16,121 bases of DNA from CBFDBT01 sp965603115 (lineage in GTDB: Bacteria > Pseudomonadota > Alphaproteobacteria > Sphingomonadales > Kordiimonadaceae): contig CBFDBT010000041.1 of assembly GCA_965603115.1 (NCBI GenBank), positions 1 through 16,121 on the forward strand. Reading direction: 5' to 3'. Of the stretch, positions 7,985 through 15,979 are shown piece by piece (the stretch's first letter is position 1; the number at the start of each line of letters is the position of its first letter). The position numbers and the translations under genes were made by a program. Under the pieces are notes generated by a model. It worked only from the letters and a program-made list of their open reading frames with translations, did not search any database and had not been told where the DNA came from.

Positions 7985-8283
7985 GCAGCCCCCAAAATAA
8001 ACTAAAATAAACTAATACCATGTTACTCTTCGAATCATATCTACCATGAATTGTAGTTAAATAAAACATTATTGCTATCTAAAATACAGTAAGAGGAATG
8101 ATAAAGCTCTTAGGTAGCTCTTTTACCTTTAAATACCGTATAGGTTGATGAATGGTTATGAATAGATACAGAAGAGTCTCACAATATTTAGGCAGTATCG
8201 CTACATGTAATCTTCATTTATGTTCAGTTTTATTGACGAGAAAGTAATAATAAAATCTATTCAATTAATAGATATGAATTTGT

Positions 8284-9045
8284 TTAGCTAGAGGTGATTT
8301 TCATGTGATTGAGTGTGTTGAGAATATGGTCGGCAACTTTGCGGTCTTTAAAAGCGACATCCAGTCCTTCTGGAGTTTTTAGCCCCTTGTTTGAAGTTAG
8401 GAGTAAAAATTCGATATTTTTGGTGGCTTCAAGAACATCTAATACTTTGGAAAGTTCAATTCCAGTTATTGGAGATAGCTGATGGCTTGCAGCAATTAAA
8501 TTTGGTTTTAAAGTAAGTGCCCTCTTTACCGCCTGTAGTGAATTAGCTGCAAATGATACATTCACGCCTTTTTCAGCTAGGCGTGTTCCCAATGCTTTGC
8601 GGAACACACCCTGTTCCATAACAATCAGAACCATAGCATCTATTGTTTCAACATGTTCAGCGCTGCTTGGTAATTGGTTAAGGATGGCGCTGTGGCTTTT
8701 CTCGTCAGGATCAGATCCGTTTTCAATGATTGTTCGGATTTCGTCGACAAATAGCTGAACTTCTAGCCATTGTTCTTTTTCCAGGCGGCGTGAGGATTCT
8801 AAAAAATCTTCTAATTGGTGACATATTGCGGTGATTAAAGGAAACCCATATGTTCCAGCAGAGCCTTTCAGGCTATGAACTTCATTTACCAGAGTTTGGT
8901 AAAGGTCACCTCGATTGCCGCGCTCATTATAAATATCATCAATTAATTGGTCGAGTACCGTCAGGCGCTCAAAGCTTAAATCTATAAAGTTTTGAGTTAG
9001 CTGCGCCAAGGCTTTTTCAACATCATTGGCGGGTGTTTTTGGCAC
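8284..9045 (-). CDS. Hpt phosphotransfer domain fused to a receiver-like domain lacking the phospho-acceptor Asp
   Basis: A 253-residue cytoplasmic signalling protein. The N-terminal ~110 residues are a helical Hpt domain with the phosphorylatable motif VHSLKGSAGTYGF; His57 is numbered from the chosen start. The C-terminal part (~130-250) has the strand/helix rhythm of a receiver: AMVLIVMEQGVFRKAL, then PNLIAASHQLSPITGIEL, then EFLLLTSNKG. The Asp expected at the end of the third strand ('LLD.QLP' in typical receivers) is Ser in 'IAASHQLSP', and the first-strand acidic pair is EQ, so it should not accept phosphate normally. The frame extends upstream to a TTG at 9153, but GTG 9045 has GGAG six bases before it and is preferred. 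It sits upstream of the HD-GYP gene on the same strand with a 299-base AT-rich gap. No histidine kinase gene is in the window. Confidence 0.8.
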   Translation of the reverse strand: MPKTPANDVEKALAQLTQNFIDLSFERLTVLDQLIDDIYNERGNRGDLYQTLVNEVHSLKGSAGTYGFPLITAICHQLEDFLESSRRLEKEQWLEVQLFVDEIRTIIENGSDPDEKSHSAILNQLPSSAEHVETIDAMVLIVMEQGVFRKALGTRLAEKGVNVSFAANSLQAVKRALTLKPNLIAASHQLSPITGIELSKVLDVLEATKNIEFLLLTSNKGLKTPEGLDVAFKDRKVADHILNTLNHMKITSS

Positions 9046-9363
9046 TGTGCGCTCCACTTTCAATATCGATGACCATTTTGTATGAATATAAATAATGCGA
9101 ATGTTTTTAAAATGATCGTTTTCATACCTTAATGCGAATTGTATGAGGGTCAACCAAGACCGTAATAATATGATAAAAATCTTAATAATTATTAAATTTT
9201 GGATTAGTCATTCTCTGTTTATTTTATATCTGGACTAATGCTATCAACAAAACATAAACTTGGTGATATTACTACGATAGACATGATGGATGCACTCGTC
9301 ATGAAGGAATGATTAAGTTCACACTAATGTAAAACTGGTGCGGCTTTGAAAGGGCGGTCTACA
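9046..9363. other. AT-rich divergent intergenic region between the Hpt gene and the GT87 gene
   Basis: About 318 bases separate the two divergent starts. It should hold the promoters of both genes, but I found no convincing paired -35/-10 hexamers. A perfect 14-base AT-only palindrome lies at 9182-9195. Positions 9046-9153 stay open in the Hpt frame but have no ATG or ribosome binding site. I see no other gene, RNA or repeat. Confidence 0.6.
9182..9195. repeat. Perfect AT-only palindrome in a divergent promoter region
   Basis: TTAATAATTATTAA is a perfect 14-base inverted repeat. It could be a regulator site for one or both flanking genes, but AT-rich sequence produces such palindromes by chance. 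Confidence 0.35.
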
Positions 9364-10593
9364 ATGCGTATGGCATTTTTATCATTTAGTAATAGGCATG
9401 AGCTTTACACCATTTTTTCAAAAGGAATATTAGGCGCCTTATTCAGTCTGAATTTCATTTTTATGATTATAGTTGTCACGGTGGCGGTTGATAATTTCAA
9501 AGGCACAGATATAGAAGAAAGCCAAGCCTCAAGCTCAATTAAAGGTGGTGATTTTCATGTCTTTTATTTGGCTAGTCAAATCGCGGCAAAGGATGATTAT
9601 AGCGGTCTTTATACCCTTGATAAATTTATGCTAGAGAGGGGTAAAGAGTATGAAACCAAACCCGACGAAACATTTTATTTTAATTACCCACCCACAGCCC
9701 TTTTATTATTTTCACCTCTTAGCAAGCTTGACTATGACACATCTTTATATTTGTGGCTTGCAGCTGGTGTAATCGGTTTTGTAATGATAACGCAGGCTGT
9801 GATTAAGAATTGGTTTATAACCATGTTGGCCAGTCTTAGCCCTTTTATTGTTTTGGGCAGCATGACTGGGCAAACGGGCTTGTTTTCAGCTATAATACTC
9901 ACATCAGGGTATATAGCCATAGAACGGAATAAGCCTTTGCTCGCAGGACTTATCTTGGGGTGCCTTATCTTCAAACCGCATCTTGCACTGGCTTTGCCTT
10001 TTTGCTTTCTGGCGACCAAAGACTGGAAAGTGATCATTGGAGGCATAGCTTCGTCGCTATTAATAATTTTAATCAGTTATGGGGTTTTTGGCGCTGAGGC
10101 ATGGTCCGAGTTTGTCACAAATTTTTCCAATAATAACACTGTCACTTTACTGGCCAAAAATGATATCTATGATCGTATTCCAACTGTATATCTCACTTTA
10201 CTGGGGCTGATAAAATCAAAAACTGTCGCAATAACTTTGCATATAATAGTCGCGGTGCTGGCTATCTTTGCTTGCGTTTCTATATGGCGCACTAGTCATG
10301 ATAGGATAGCGAGATTAATTTGCTTGTTCATTACGCCAGCACTTATTTCACCTTATTTTTTCGATTATGACCTTGCCGGTGTTGGTATTTTATTTGGTTT
10401 AATGGCTCTAGAGACCATAAGAAAGCCTAATCTTGATCTTCATTTTCTGGCTTTGCTAGGGGTATGGGGTATGGGTTTATCAATCTCTCTAACGCGACTG
10501 AACGGTCTTTCTCTTGGCCCTGTGTTTTTAATCTGCCTCATGGGGTATGCGCTTTTGCGCGCACACACCCAAAAGAAGGCGCAGATCACATAA
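9364..10593 (+). CDS. GT87-family (DUF2029) polyprenyl-phosphate-dependent glycosyltransferase, integral membrane
   Basis: A ~409-residue protein with about ten hydrophobic segments, fitting the GT-C fold glycosyltransferases that transfer sugars (often mannose) from polyprenyl phosphate on the outer face of the inner membrane. After the first membrane helix (~20-43) comes a loop with GGDFHVFYLAS; Asp63 is the likely catalytic aspartate of the family. FYFNYPPTALLLFSPLSKLDYDTSLYLW follows as the second family landmark. GSMTGQTGLFSAIIL, then LAGLILGCLIFKPHLALALP, match the typical 'GQ.g...G..lg...KP' region. The frame opens at TTG 9346, but ATG 9364, with AAAGGG about nine bases upstream, is preferred; ATG 9370 is also possible. 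No polysaccharide cluster surrounds it, so the acceptor is unknown. Confidence 0.82.
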   Translation: MRMAFLSFSNRHELYTIFSKGILGALFSLNFIFMIIVVTVAVDNFKGTDIEESQASSSIKGGDFHVFYLASQIAAKDDYSGLYTLDKFMLERGKEYETKPDETFYFNYPPTALLLFSPLSKLDYDTSLYLWLAAGVIGFVMITQAVIKNWFITMLASLSPFIVLGSMTGQTGLFSAIILTSGYIAIERNKPLLAGLILGCLIFKPHLALALPFCFLATKDWKVIIGGIASSLLIILISYGVFGAEAWSEFVTNFSNNNTVTLLAKNDIYDRIPTVYLTLLGLIKSKTVAITLHIIVAVLAIFACVSIWRTSHDRIARLICLFITPALISPYFFDYDLAGVGILFGLMALETIRKPNLDLHFLALLGVWGMGLSISLTRLNGLSLGPVFLICLMGYALLRAHTQKKAQIT

Positions 10594-10611
10594 GAGTCTG
10601 CTCTTGGGTGT
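10565..10611. repeat. Inverted repeat at the end of the GT87 gene
   Basis: ACACCCAAAAG (10565-10575) is nearly complementary to CTCTTGGGTGT (10601-10611), with one mismatch, and spans the stop codon at 10591-10593. A smaller AAGAG/CTCTT stem lies inside it. No T run follows, so it is not a standard intrinsic terminator. It might stabilise the 3' end of the mRNA or help separate the converging transcripts. Confidence 0.3.
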
Positions 10612-10681
10612 CAAGTTTGAGCCAACCGAAAATTCCTTCATAGATATTAGCGGTTCAGCTATAGTTGCGTGCTAGTAATCA

Positions 10682-12328
10682 TCATTGGTTTTTGTATGAG
10701 GTCATCGCCTTGGCAATATCAGCTATATCCTCAGCACTATTATAATAATTTGGCTCAATCCGTTTTTGGGATTTTTGCTCGTAGGCATAGGCATAAGAAA
10801 GGATTTTTGCATCCTCAGTTTTGCCGCCAAGAAAAGAAACACTCACAGAAAGGCCGCGAATTTCACCCATGGGGACACTCGCGTGCGGATAGCCAGCACG
10901 GGCCGCAATGCCACCAGCACCTGGAAATCTTGGCCATACGTCGCCGTTTACTGGGTCTACACGTGGCACAACAGGACCAGAGGGGGACACCAGTACATCA
11001 ACATTATATTTAGCAAGAAGCGCATCAATACCGTCTTGTCTCGTCGCTTTTTGGACTGTGTCACGCGCCGTAATATAATTCGGGTCATCCAGTCCTTTCA
11101 TCGCTTGAGATTCAACGAGAATGCTTTGATCAAAGAGCGCCAGTTCCACGCCAGAATGCTCTTGATTAAAGGCAATCAACTCTTCAAGGGTGCGCACCTT
11201 TACGCTCTCGGGCGTGGACGCTAGATAAGCATTCAGCCCAGCCTTAAATTCATATTTTAATAGATCATATGCTTTGCCGCCTATATTCACACCTTGAAGA
11301 GGGCTTTTGTCAATATCTACTAGAGTAGCGCCTGCGGCCTGCATATCTTTTAAAGCTTCGTCAAAGCGTTTTTTGATGTTTCCATTATTGCCTTCAGCAA
11401 AGCGTAGAACACCAATGCGTACACCTTTTAAGGCCGTGTCACTCAGTAGCGCCCTATAATCTACATCATCAGCAGGGGTCATGGCATTCATCATCATGGC
11501 TGCGCCCATCACGGTTTTTGTCATCGGGCCAGCTGTATCCTGCGAGGCGGAAATCGGGATGATATAGTCTTGTGGCACAAGGCCAACCGTTGGTTTAAAA
11601 CCAACAATACCATTAGCATTAGAGGGACAAATCACTGAGCCATTGGTTTCAGTGCCGACGCTGGCACTGGCGAGTGAAGCGGCAGTAGCGGCGCCAGAGC
11701 CTGAACTGGAACCGCAAGGGTTTCTGTCTAGCATATGCGGGTTGCGTACCTGGCCGCCAAGTGCTGACCACCCACTCATGGAATCGTTAGAGCGAAAATT
11801 TGCCCACTGACTAAGGTTTGTTTTTCCAAGGATGATAGCACCTTGACTGCGAAGGCCCGCCACAAGGGGACTGTCCCGTCCTGTTATGTTGTCTTTTAGC
11901 GCAAGTGCTCCGGCTGTTGTGGCAACGGGGTCTTTGGTCTCGATATTGTCTTTTAATAAAATGGGCACACCGTGCAACGCGCCTAAGGTAGTGCCCGCCT
12001 TTCGCATGGCATCACTCTCGCGAGCATCGTCTAGTGCATTAGGGTTTAAGCTTAAAACAGCTTGTAGGTTGGGGCCATTTTTATCAATGGCTGTTATGCG
12101 GGATAAATAAAGGTGCACCAAAGCTTCAGATGTAACGTCACCTTTTGTAAGGGCTTGGGTGATCTCTGGCAAAGACTTGGCAACTATGCCTTGGGCCATA
12201 TAATTTTCGCGGTTGACACTTTCAGCTATGCCCTTTGTGTTTTGTTCTTCGTCGGGTGTGCACCCCATAAGCGATATGCTAACAGCCAAGGTTAATAAAA
12301 CTGGTATTTTAAACGATATATTTTTCAA
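10682..12328 (-). CDS. Amidase-signature-family lipoprotein (Ser-cisSer-Lys amidohydrolase)
   Basis: A 548-residue exported enzyme that should hydrolyse an amide bond; the substrate cannot be told. A lipoprotein signal peptide ends in SLMGC with Cys23 as the lipidation site, so it is likely membrane-anchored facing the periplasm. The amidase core shows LHGVPILLKDNIETK with catalytic Lys126, the signature CGSSSGSGAATAAS with cis-Ser207, and GTETNGSVICPS with nucleophile Ser231, spaced as in the family; IVGFKPTVGLV follows. The triad is complete. The start is TTG 12328, unusual but strongly supported by GGAGG five bases upstream and the signal peptide right after it. The dihydroorotase gene ends 91 bases upstream on the same strand, so the two may be co-transcribed. 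The leader can form alternative hairpins that mask the GGAGG. Confidence 0.93.
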   Translation of the reverse strand: MKNISFKIPVLLTLAVSISLMGCTPDEEQNTKGIAESVNRENYMAQGIVAKSLPEITQALTKGDVTSEALVHLYLSRITAIDKNGPNLQAVLSLNPNALDDARESDAMRKAGTTLGALHGVPILLKDNIETKDPVATTAGALALKDNITGRDSPLVAGLRSQGAIILGKTNLSQWANFRSNDSMSGWSALGGQVRNPHMLDRNPCGSSSGSGAATAASLASASVGTETNGSVICPSNANGIVGFKPTVGLVPQDYIIPISASQDTAGPMTKTVMGAAMMMNAMTPADDVDYRALLSDTALKGVRIGVLRFAEGNNGNIKKRFDEALKDMQAAGATLVDIDKSPLQGVNIGGKAYDLLKYEFKAGLNAYLASTPESVKVRTLEELIAFNQEHSGVELALFDQSILVESQAMKGLDDPNYITARDTVQKATRQDGIDALLAKYNVDVLVSPSGPVVPRVDPVNGDVWPRFPGAGGIAARAGYPHASVPMGEIRGLSVSVSFLGGKTEDAKILSYAYAYEQKSQKRIEPNYYNSAEDIADIAKAMTSYKNQ

Positions 12329-12333
12329 GAAAG

Positions 12334-12372
12334 CCTCCCACCATGTAAGAGTAGGAGGGTATGAAACTCTTA
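12334..12372 (-). promoter_or_regulatory. Possible leader RNA structure masking the ribosome binding site of the amidase
   Basis: In the minus-strand RNA, TAAGAGT (12366-12372) can pair with ACTCTTA (12346-12352), enclosing CCTCC (12354-12358) in its loop. That CCTCC is complementary to the ribosome binding site GGAGG (12334-12338) just before TTG 12328. The two pairings would be either alternatives or an H-type pseudoknot. The stems are short (7 and 5 bp), so this is suggestive only. Confidence 0.35.
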
Positions 12373-12418
12373 AAGAATAAGCAATGGCAATGATCTAAGT
12401 TTTAGGTGAAAATTACTT

Positions 12419-13525
12419 CTAGAGGTTTTTTATACGCCATGTTAGGTCGCGTTCCATGCCAAGGGATAGTGGTATTATAGTTTGTTCCCCAACCTTTAAA
12501 GGTTGAACAGTTTGAGGTTCTTTTTCCAAAGTGAATGAGCCAGTAGGTGCTGGTAGGGCATAATATTCACGGCCAATGGTGCAGAGGAAATTTATGAAAA
12601 TATTTTGACCATGCTGATCCCCCAAATCAATCCCTGCCTCTTCAAAGGCTTCGGCATATAGTTGAGGCGCTATGCGCCCAGTATAGCAACCCGCCGCACA
12701 GCCGCAGGGCGTTGTTTTGTTTGTGTGGGGCGCACTATCGGTACCGGCAAAGAATTTGGTGTTGGATGGGCCCGCCACTGCTGCGCGCAATGCCGCGCGG
12801 TCTTCGTTGTATTTTACCACAGGCAGGCAATAGAGATGATATTTAAGGCCATTGAGAAGGTCGCCAACTGTATATAACAAATGTTGGGGGGTGATATTGG
12901 CTTTTACATGAGAGGGGGCATTTAAAATAAGATCAACGCCAACTTTTGTCGTCAGATGCTCACCAACAATTCTTAAATCAGGGAAAGTGTCGATCAGTTT
13001 AGGCATGTGCTCAGTGTAAAAAATCTCTTCAGCATTTTCACCACGATCAAAATATCGCTCGCTTTTTAGGCCGTGTTCTTCACCGTGGATACACAGGGTC
13101 ACGCCGGCTTCTTGCATGGCTTTAAAAACACCATTTTTCATGAAATGCTCGAGCGGAGCACCAAATTCGGCGCCTGTCGTGCCGTGGGGCGGATAATATT
13201 TACACGCTTTCAATAGGCCTCTAGCAGCGCCTTTTTCAATCATTTCTGGTGTGGTGTCTTGGGTAAGGTACAGGGGAACGATAACATGTTCAAAATTGCC
13301 GTCTGCTGCCTCCATGATTTCGGCGTGATAATGCTCTATGCTGATGTAATCCGCAATATCATCACTTTCCAGCACTTTGCCGACAGGGGGCTTGGTGTTG
13401 GGCATGGCCAAGGCGCCGATGCATTCCATGGCTATATGGTCTTGCACTGATGCTGCCAAGATGCCGTCTTGACGAAAATGTGTGTGGAGGTCATACCATT
13501 TTGGAAGGGTGAATTGCGTTGTCAT
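12419..13525 (-). CDS. pyrC: Dihydroorotase, class II (PyrC), pyrimidine biosynthesis
   Basis: Catalyses the reversible cyclisation of N-carbamoyl-aspartate to dihydroorotate, the third step of de novo pyrimidine synthesis, in the cytoplasm. The binuclear zinc site is complete: H14 and H16 in DLHTHFR, the carbamylated lysine K109 in KACKYYPPHGTT, H147 in CIHGEE, H190 in GEHLTT, and D263 in GTDSAPH. Substrate-binding R18 and N43 (MPNTKPP) are also present. The 368-residue length is close to the ~350 residues of class II enzymes such as that of Escherichia coli, and unlike the longer class I. The ATG 13525 start fits the motif positions, though the ribosome binding site is weak. No other pyr gene is adjacent; a lipoprotein amidase follows on the same strand. 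Confidence 0.96.
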   Translation of the reverse strand: MTTQFTLPKWYDLHTHFRQDGILAASVQDHIAMECIGALAMPNTKPPVGKVLESDDIADYISIEHYHAEIMEAADGNFEHVIVPLYLTQDTTPEMIEKGAARGLLKACKYYPPHGTTGAEFGAPLEHFMKNGVFKAMQEAGVTLCIHGEEHGLKSERYFDRGENAEEIFYTEHMPKLIDTFPDLRIVGEHLTTKVGVDLILNAPSHVKANITPQHLLYTVGDLLNGLKYHLYCLPVVKYNEDRAALRAAVAGPSNTKFFAGTDSAPHTNKTTPCGCAAGCYTGRIAPQLYAEAFEEAGIDLGDQHGQNIFINFLCTIGREYYALPAPTGSFTLEKEPQTVQPLKVGEQTIIPLSLGMERDLTWRIKNL

Positions 13526-13719
13526 TATGCGGGTATTCTTTCAAGAAACACTAATTTTGCCACATCTTATTGCAGTTGCTCTTTTAACTCAAGACTCCTG
13601 ATCAATTTCTGATCTATCAAGGCATGCTGTCGACCCCGGGCTGGCGGTCATTAGCCTTTGTATAATTATCAACGCTGTGCATTTGAAAATCACTAATGCG
13701 TCACCTTTAAGTGAGTGAC

Positions 13720-13747
13720 TTGTGATGCTGATAGGCAAAAATATAGG
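13720..13747 (+). promoter_or_regulatory. Weak promoter candidate upstream of the second DoxX gene
   Basis: TTGTGA (13720-13725) and TATAGG (13742-13747) are 16 bases apart, giving a leader of roughly 40 bases before ATG 13796. Just upstream an imperfect palindrome around CACCTTTAAGTG (~13703-13714) could be an operator. Both hexamers are imperfect, so confidence is low. Confidence 0.25.
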
Positions 13748-13795
13748 TTATGAATATTGGCATATGTAAATAGAGTAATGTGAAGGAATGATAAA

Positions 13796-14248
13796 ATGTA
13801 CATGTTCTGGCGAAAGATAACGTTTCAACTAGAGAAGCTTCCAGCCCCTGATCTCAACTTATTTTTCAGAGTCATGGTTGCTAAAATATTTTACGATTCC
13901 AGCCGCACAAAAGTTGATAATGGTTTTTTAGGGCTCTCGGATACAACGATAATGCTGTTTGAAGAAGAATATGCGCTACCACTCCTGCCTCCTGAGTTTG
14001 CGGCGCATCTAGCTCTTTACGCTGAAACCTTCCTTCCCATTCTTCTCATTCTAGGCTTGGCGACACGTATAAGCGCTGCGGGACTGTTGGTGATGACCTT
14101 GGTTATTCAGGTTTTTGTATATCCATCCTCATGGACAGACCACCTTATTTGGACAGTGATGCTTAGCTTTTTGGTCCTGCGCGGCGCTGGTGGCATATCG
14201 CTAGATACTATCATTGGCAAGAGCCAAGCTTTTAAAGGAAAGCCTTAG
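13796..14248 (+). CDS. DoxX-family small membrane protein (second copy, divergent)
   Basis: A 150-residue integral membrane protein matching the DoxX family better than the copy at 3900. The typical central helix pair reads HLALYAETFLPILLILGLATR and ISAAGLLVMTLVIQVFVYPSSW, followed by DHLIWTVMLSFLVLRGAGGISLD. The 'LYAE..LP.LL.LGL.TR' and 'QVFVYP..W..H..W' patterns are characteristic. In place of the expected first helix the N-terminus has a stretch (FFRVMVAKIFYDSSRTK) that is only partly hydrophobic. The start is supported by AAGGA about eight bases before ATG 13796. The biochemical role is not established for this subgroup. An exported amidohydrolase gene follows after 127 bases on the same strand. 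A palindrome sits directly after its stop codon. Confidence 0.85.
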   Translation: MYMFWRKITFQLEKLPAPDLNLFFRVMVAKIFYDSSRTKVDNGFLGLSDTTIMLFEEEYALPLLPPEFAAHLALYAETFLPILLILGLATRISAAGLLVMTLVIQVFVYPSSWTDHLIWTVMLSFLVLRGAGGISLDTIIGKSQAFKGKP

Positions 14249-14262
14249 GAGCAAATTTGCTC
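14249..14262. repeat. Perfect palindrome directly after the DoxX stop codon
   Basis: GAGCAAATTTGCTC is a perfect 14-base inverted repeat that begins right after the TAG at 14246-14248. No T run follows, so it is not a standard terminator. It might be an operator for the amidohydrolase gene 114 bases downstream, or a small 3' hairpin. Confidence 0.4.
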
Positions 14263-14375
14263 GTGATAATGATTTGTGATATACATTTGTCCCCAAATAT
14301 CCAGTTTAGCATTCATAGAATATTTAAATCAGATTTGTATTGCGTTTCCCTTTAATAAATAGAGAGGAAGCAACC

Positions 14376-15320
14376 ATGCTTTTAATGAAATATATGTTCA
14401 GCTTGGCAATATCATGCGCATTTCTTGGCTCAGTCGCCTTTGCGCAGAACACAGGTGAGCCTATTATTGATGTGCATTTGCATAGTTATAATGCTGAAGA
14501 TTATCACACCAACCCAGATTTATATGGCAATGCTGCCTCTGCAAATCCTGAAGAGCATTTTAACGAGACATACCAGTTAATGCGTAAAAACAATATAGTT
14601 CTCGGTATTGTCTCTAATAACAGGCGCAGTGTTTTAAAATGGATGCAGAAAGATGTTGATGGTCGTTTGTGGCCTGGTTCCTCAATATCTTCCAAAAGCA
14701 AAAAGTGGACCCCTGAATCCTTTGAGCAGGCAGTTATCAAAGGAGAGGTGAAAGTCTTTGGGGAAGTTGGTCCCTACTACGCGGGCAAAACAATATCGGA
14801 CCCTGTTTATGCCCCCTATCTGGCCATCTGTGAAAAGTACGGCATCCCTTTGGCACTTCACACAGGGGGCGGTCCTCCTCAGATACCCTATAAAGGGGCC
14901 CCTAATGCCCGCCTGACCCTAAGTAACCCTTTTTTGGCTGAAGATATGCTTGTTAAATACCCTAAGCTGAAGGTCTATCTGATGCATTCAGGTGTACATT
15001 ATTATGAAGAGGCACTCCGTTTAATGTTAATGTATCCTCGGGTCTATTCTGATCTTGGTGTTATTTTATGGGTTCATGAATTGCCAAAACATTATGGTGA
15101 AGAGTTTTTGAAGCTTGCCAAGAAGTTCGGCATGCTCAAGCGCGTCATGTATGGCACGGACCAAATGGTCTGGCCTCACGCTATTGATCTATCGATCAAG
15201 CAGTTGAATAGTTTTGATTTTCTCACAGAGTCTGAAAAACGTGATATTTTCTATAACAATGCTGCGCGTTTTTTGGAATTAGATCAGGCAACGATAGATA
15301 AACACCATGCAGCGCAATAG
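14376..15320 (+). CDS. Exported metal-dependent amidohydrolase (amidohydrolase-2 / TIM-barrel type)
   Basis: A 314-residue periplasmic enzyme of the amidohydrolase superfamily. A signal peptide (residues 1-23, cleavage after VAFA) is followed by the TIM-barrel metallohydrolase. Metal ligands visible: H34 and H36 in IIDVHLHSY, H162 in ALHTGGG, H204 in YLMHSGVHYYEE, and D262 in MYGTDQMVWP. The pattern fits the PF04909 group (hydrolases and decarboxylases); the substrate is unknown. The frame begins at TTG 14340, but ATG 14376 has AGGAAG seven bases upstream and gives a clean signal peptide, so it is preferred. Most family members are cytoplasmic, so the signal peptide is of note. It lies 127 bases after the DoxX gene and may share its transcript. 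Confidence 0.88.
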   Translation: MLLMKYMFSLAISCAFLGSVAFAQNTGEPIIDVHLHSYNAEDYHTNPDLYGNAASANPEEHFNETYQLMRKNNIVLGIVSNNRRSVLKWMQKDVDGRLWPGSSISSKSKKWTPESFEQAVIKGEVKVFGEVGPYYAGKTISDPVYAPYLAICEKYGIPLALHTGGGPPQIPYKGAPNARLTLSNPFLAEDMLVKYPKLKVYLMHSGVHYYEEALRLMLMYPRVYSDLGVILWVHELPKHYGEEFLKLAKKFGMLKRVMYGTDQMVWPHAIDLSIKQLNSFDFLTESEKRDIFYNNAARFLELDQATIDKHHAAQ

Positions 15321-15463
15321 AGGTTGACTACAAGTATTCAACACTGACCAAGACTTGGTGCTGCCTTGATATCGCGCGGACAAGCATCAATTGCACATAG
15401 GCAAGGCTTTGGGGCAGGCCAATGGGTTCAATTTCGTTCGTTTACACTTAGTATCAAGCGACG

Positions 15464-15484
15464 AAAGGTCATGGATGGACCTTT
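15464..15484. terminator. Hairpin between converging genes, possible weak terminator
   Basis: AAAGGTC (15464-15470) and GACCTTT (15478-15484) form a perfect 7-bp stem with a 7-base loop. It lies seven bases past the MAPEG stop codon and between two converging genes. The plus-strand side is followed by GAGGTTTTA; the minus-strand side has only the stem T's. It is too weak for a firm call. Confidence 0.35.
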
Positions 15485-15490
15485 GAGGTT

Positions 15491-15961
15491 TTATATATGT
15501 TCATATGCCGCTATGAGCACACAAATGGCCATGGACATAACAATAAACGAGCCAATAGTATAAAAAGTAGCGCGCACCTCGTGTGTTTGTTTGCTGACAT
15601 AGGCAAGGGCATGCAAAAGTCGTGCACCGACAAATCCATAGAGCATGAGATTAGCATAGAAAACCGATGGCTCCGTCGCCACATATAAAAGACCAATGGC
15701 TAGAAAAGCCGGGATATTTTCAAGGTCGTTACGGTGCATGCGCCGTGAACGATCGACATAATCGTTAATCTCAAGCTGTTCGGGTCGCGGGTTTTTGTTG
15801 ATTATTCCTACCTGAAGGTCTTCTGGGCTGGCCAGCCCAGAATCGCTTTTCAGCATGCGATAGACTGTCATCCAGCCTTGCCCCATAATCTTCAAAACCA
15901 TAATGGATGCTGCAATCATATAGGTGATAAATATCGGATTTTGTGTTGTAAATTCAGTCAT
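15491..15961 (-). CDS. MAPEG-family membrane protein (microsomal glutathione S-transferase-like)
   Basis: A 156-residue protein with four hydrophobic segments, the MAPEG layout. The family stretch is clear: VDRSRRMHRNDLENIPAFLAIGLLYV, with the conserved NDLEN-P-F core, then YGFVGARLLHALAYVSKQTHEVRATFYTIG, where R...H..AY and the later R are typical. Human relatives (MGST1, PTGES) use glutathione for conjugation, peroxide reduction or prostaglandin isomerisation; the bacterial substrate is unknown. The start at ATG 15961 is strongly supported by AGGAGGG four to five bases upstream. Its upstream region carries an inverted repeat that may be regulatory. It stands alone at the window end and converges with the amidohydrolase gene. 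Confidence 0.92.
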   Translation of the reverse strand: MTEFTTQNPIFITYMIAASIMVLKIMGQGWMTVYRMLKSDSGLASPEDLQVGIINKNPRPEQLEINDYVDRSRRMHRNDLENIPAFLAIGLLYVATEPSVFYANLMLYGFVGARLLHALAYVSKQTHEVRATFYTIGSFIVMSMAICVLIAAYEHI

Positions 15962-15979
15962 ATATCCCTCCTAAGCTAT

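Noticed and set aside
9046..9153. N-terminal extension of the Hpt protein to TTG 9153
   Set aside because: No ribosome binding site at TTG 9153, whereas GTG 9045 has GGAG at ideal spacing.
10669..11224. Two plus-strand frames opposite the amidase C-terminus
   Set aside because: Antisense shadows of a conserved enzyme, without ribosome binding sites or recognisable motifs.
15348..15361. Short ACCAAG/CTTGGT dyad after the amidohydrolase, considered as a terminator
   Set aside because: The loop is almost absent and no T run follows.
15405..15440. GGTTCAA-like T-arm resemblance suggesting a tRNA
   Set aside because: No acceptor, D or anticodon stem can be folded around it.
15366..15563. Plus-strand 65-residue open frame after the amidohydrolase
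   Set aside because: No ribosome binding site, no family-like sequence, and its 3' part lies antisense to the MAPEG gene.
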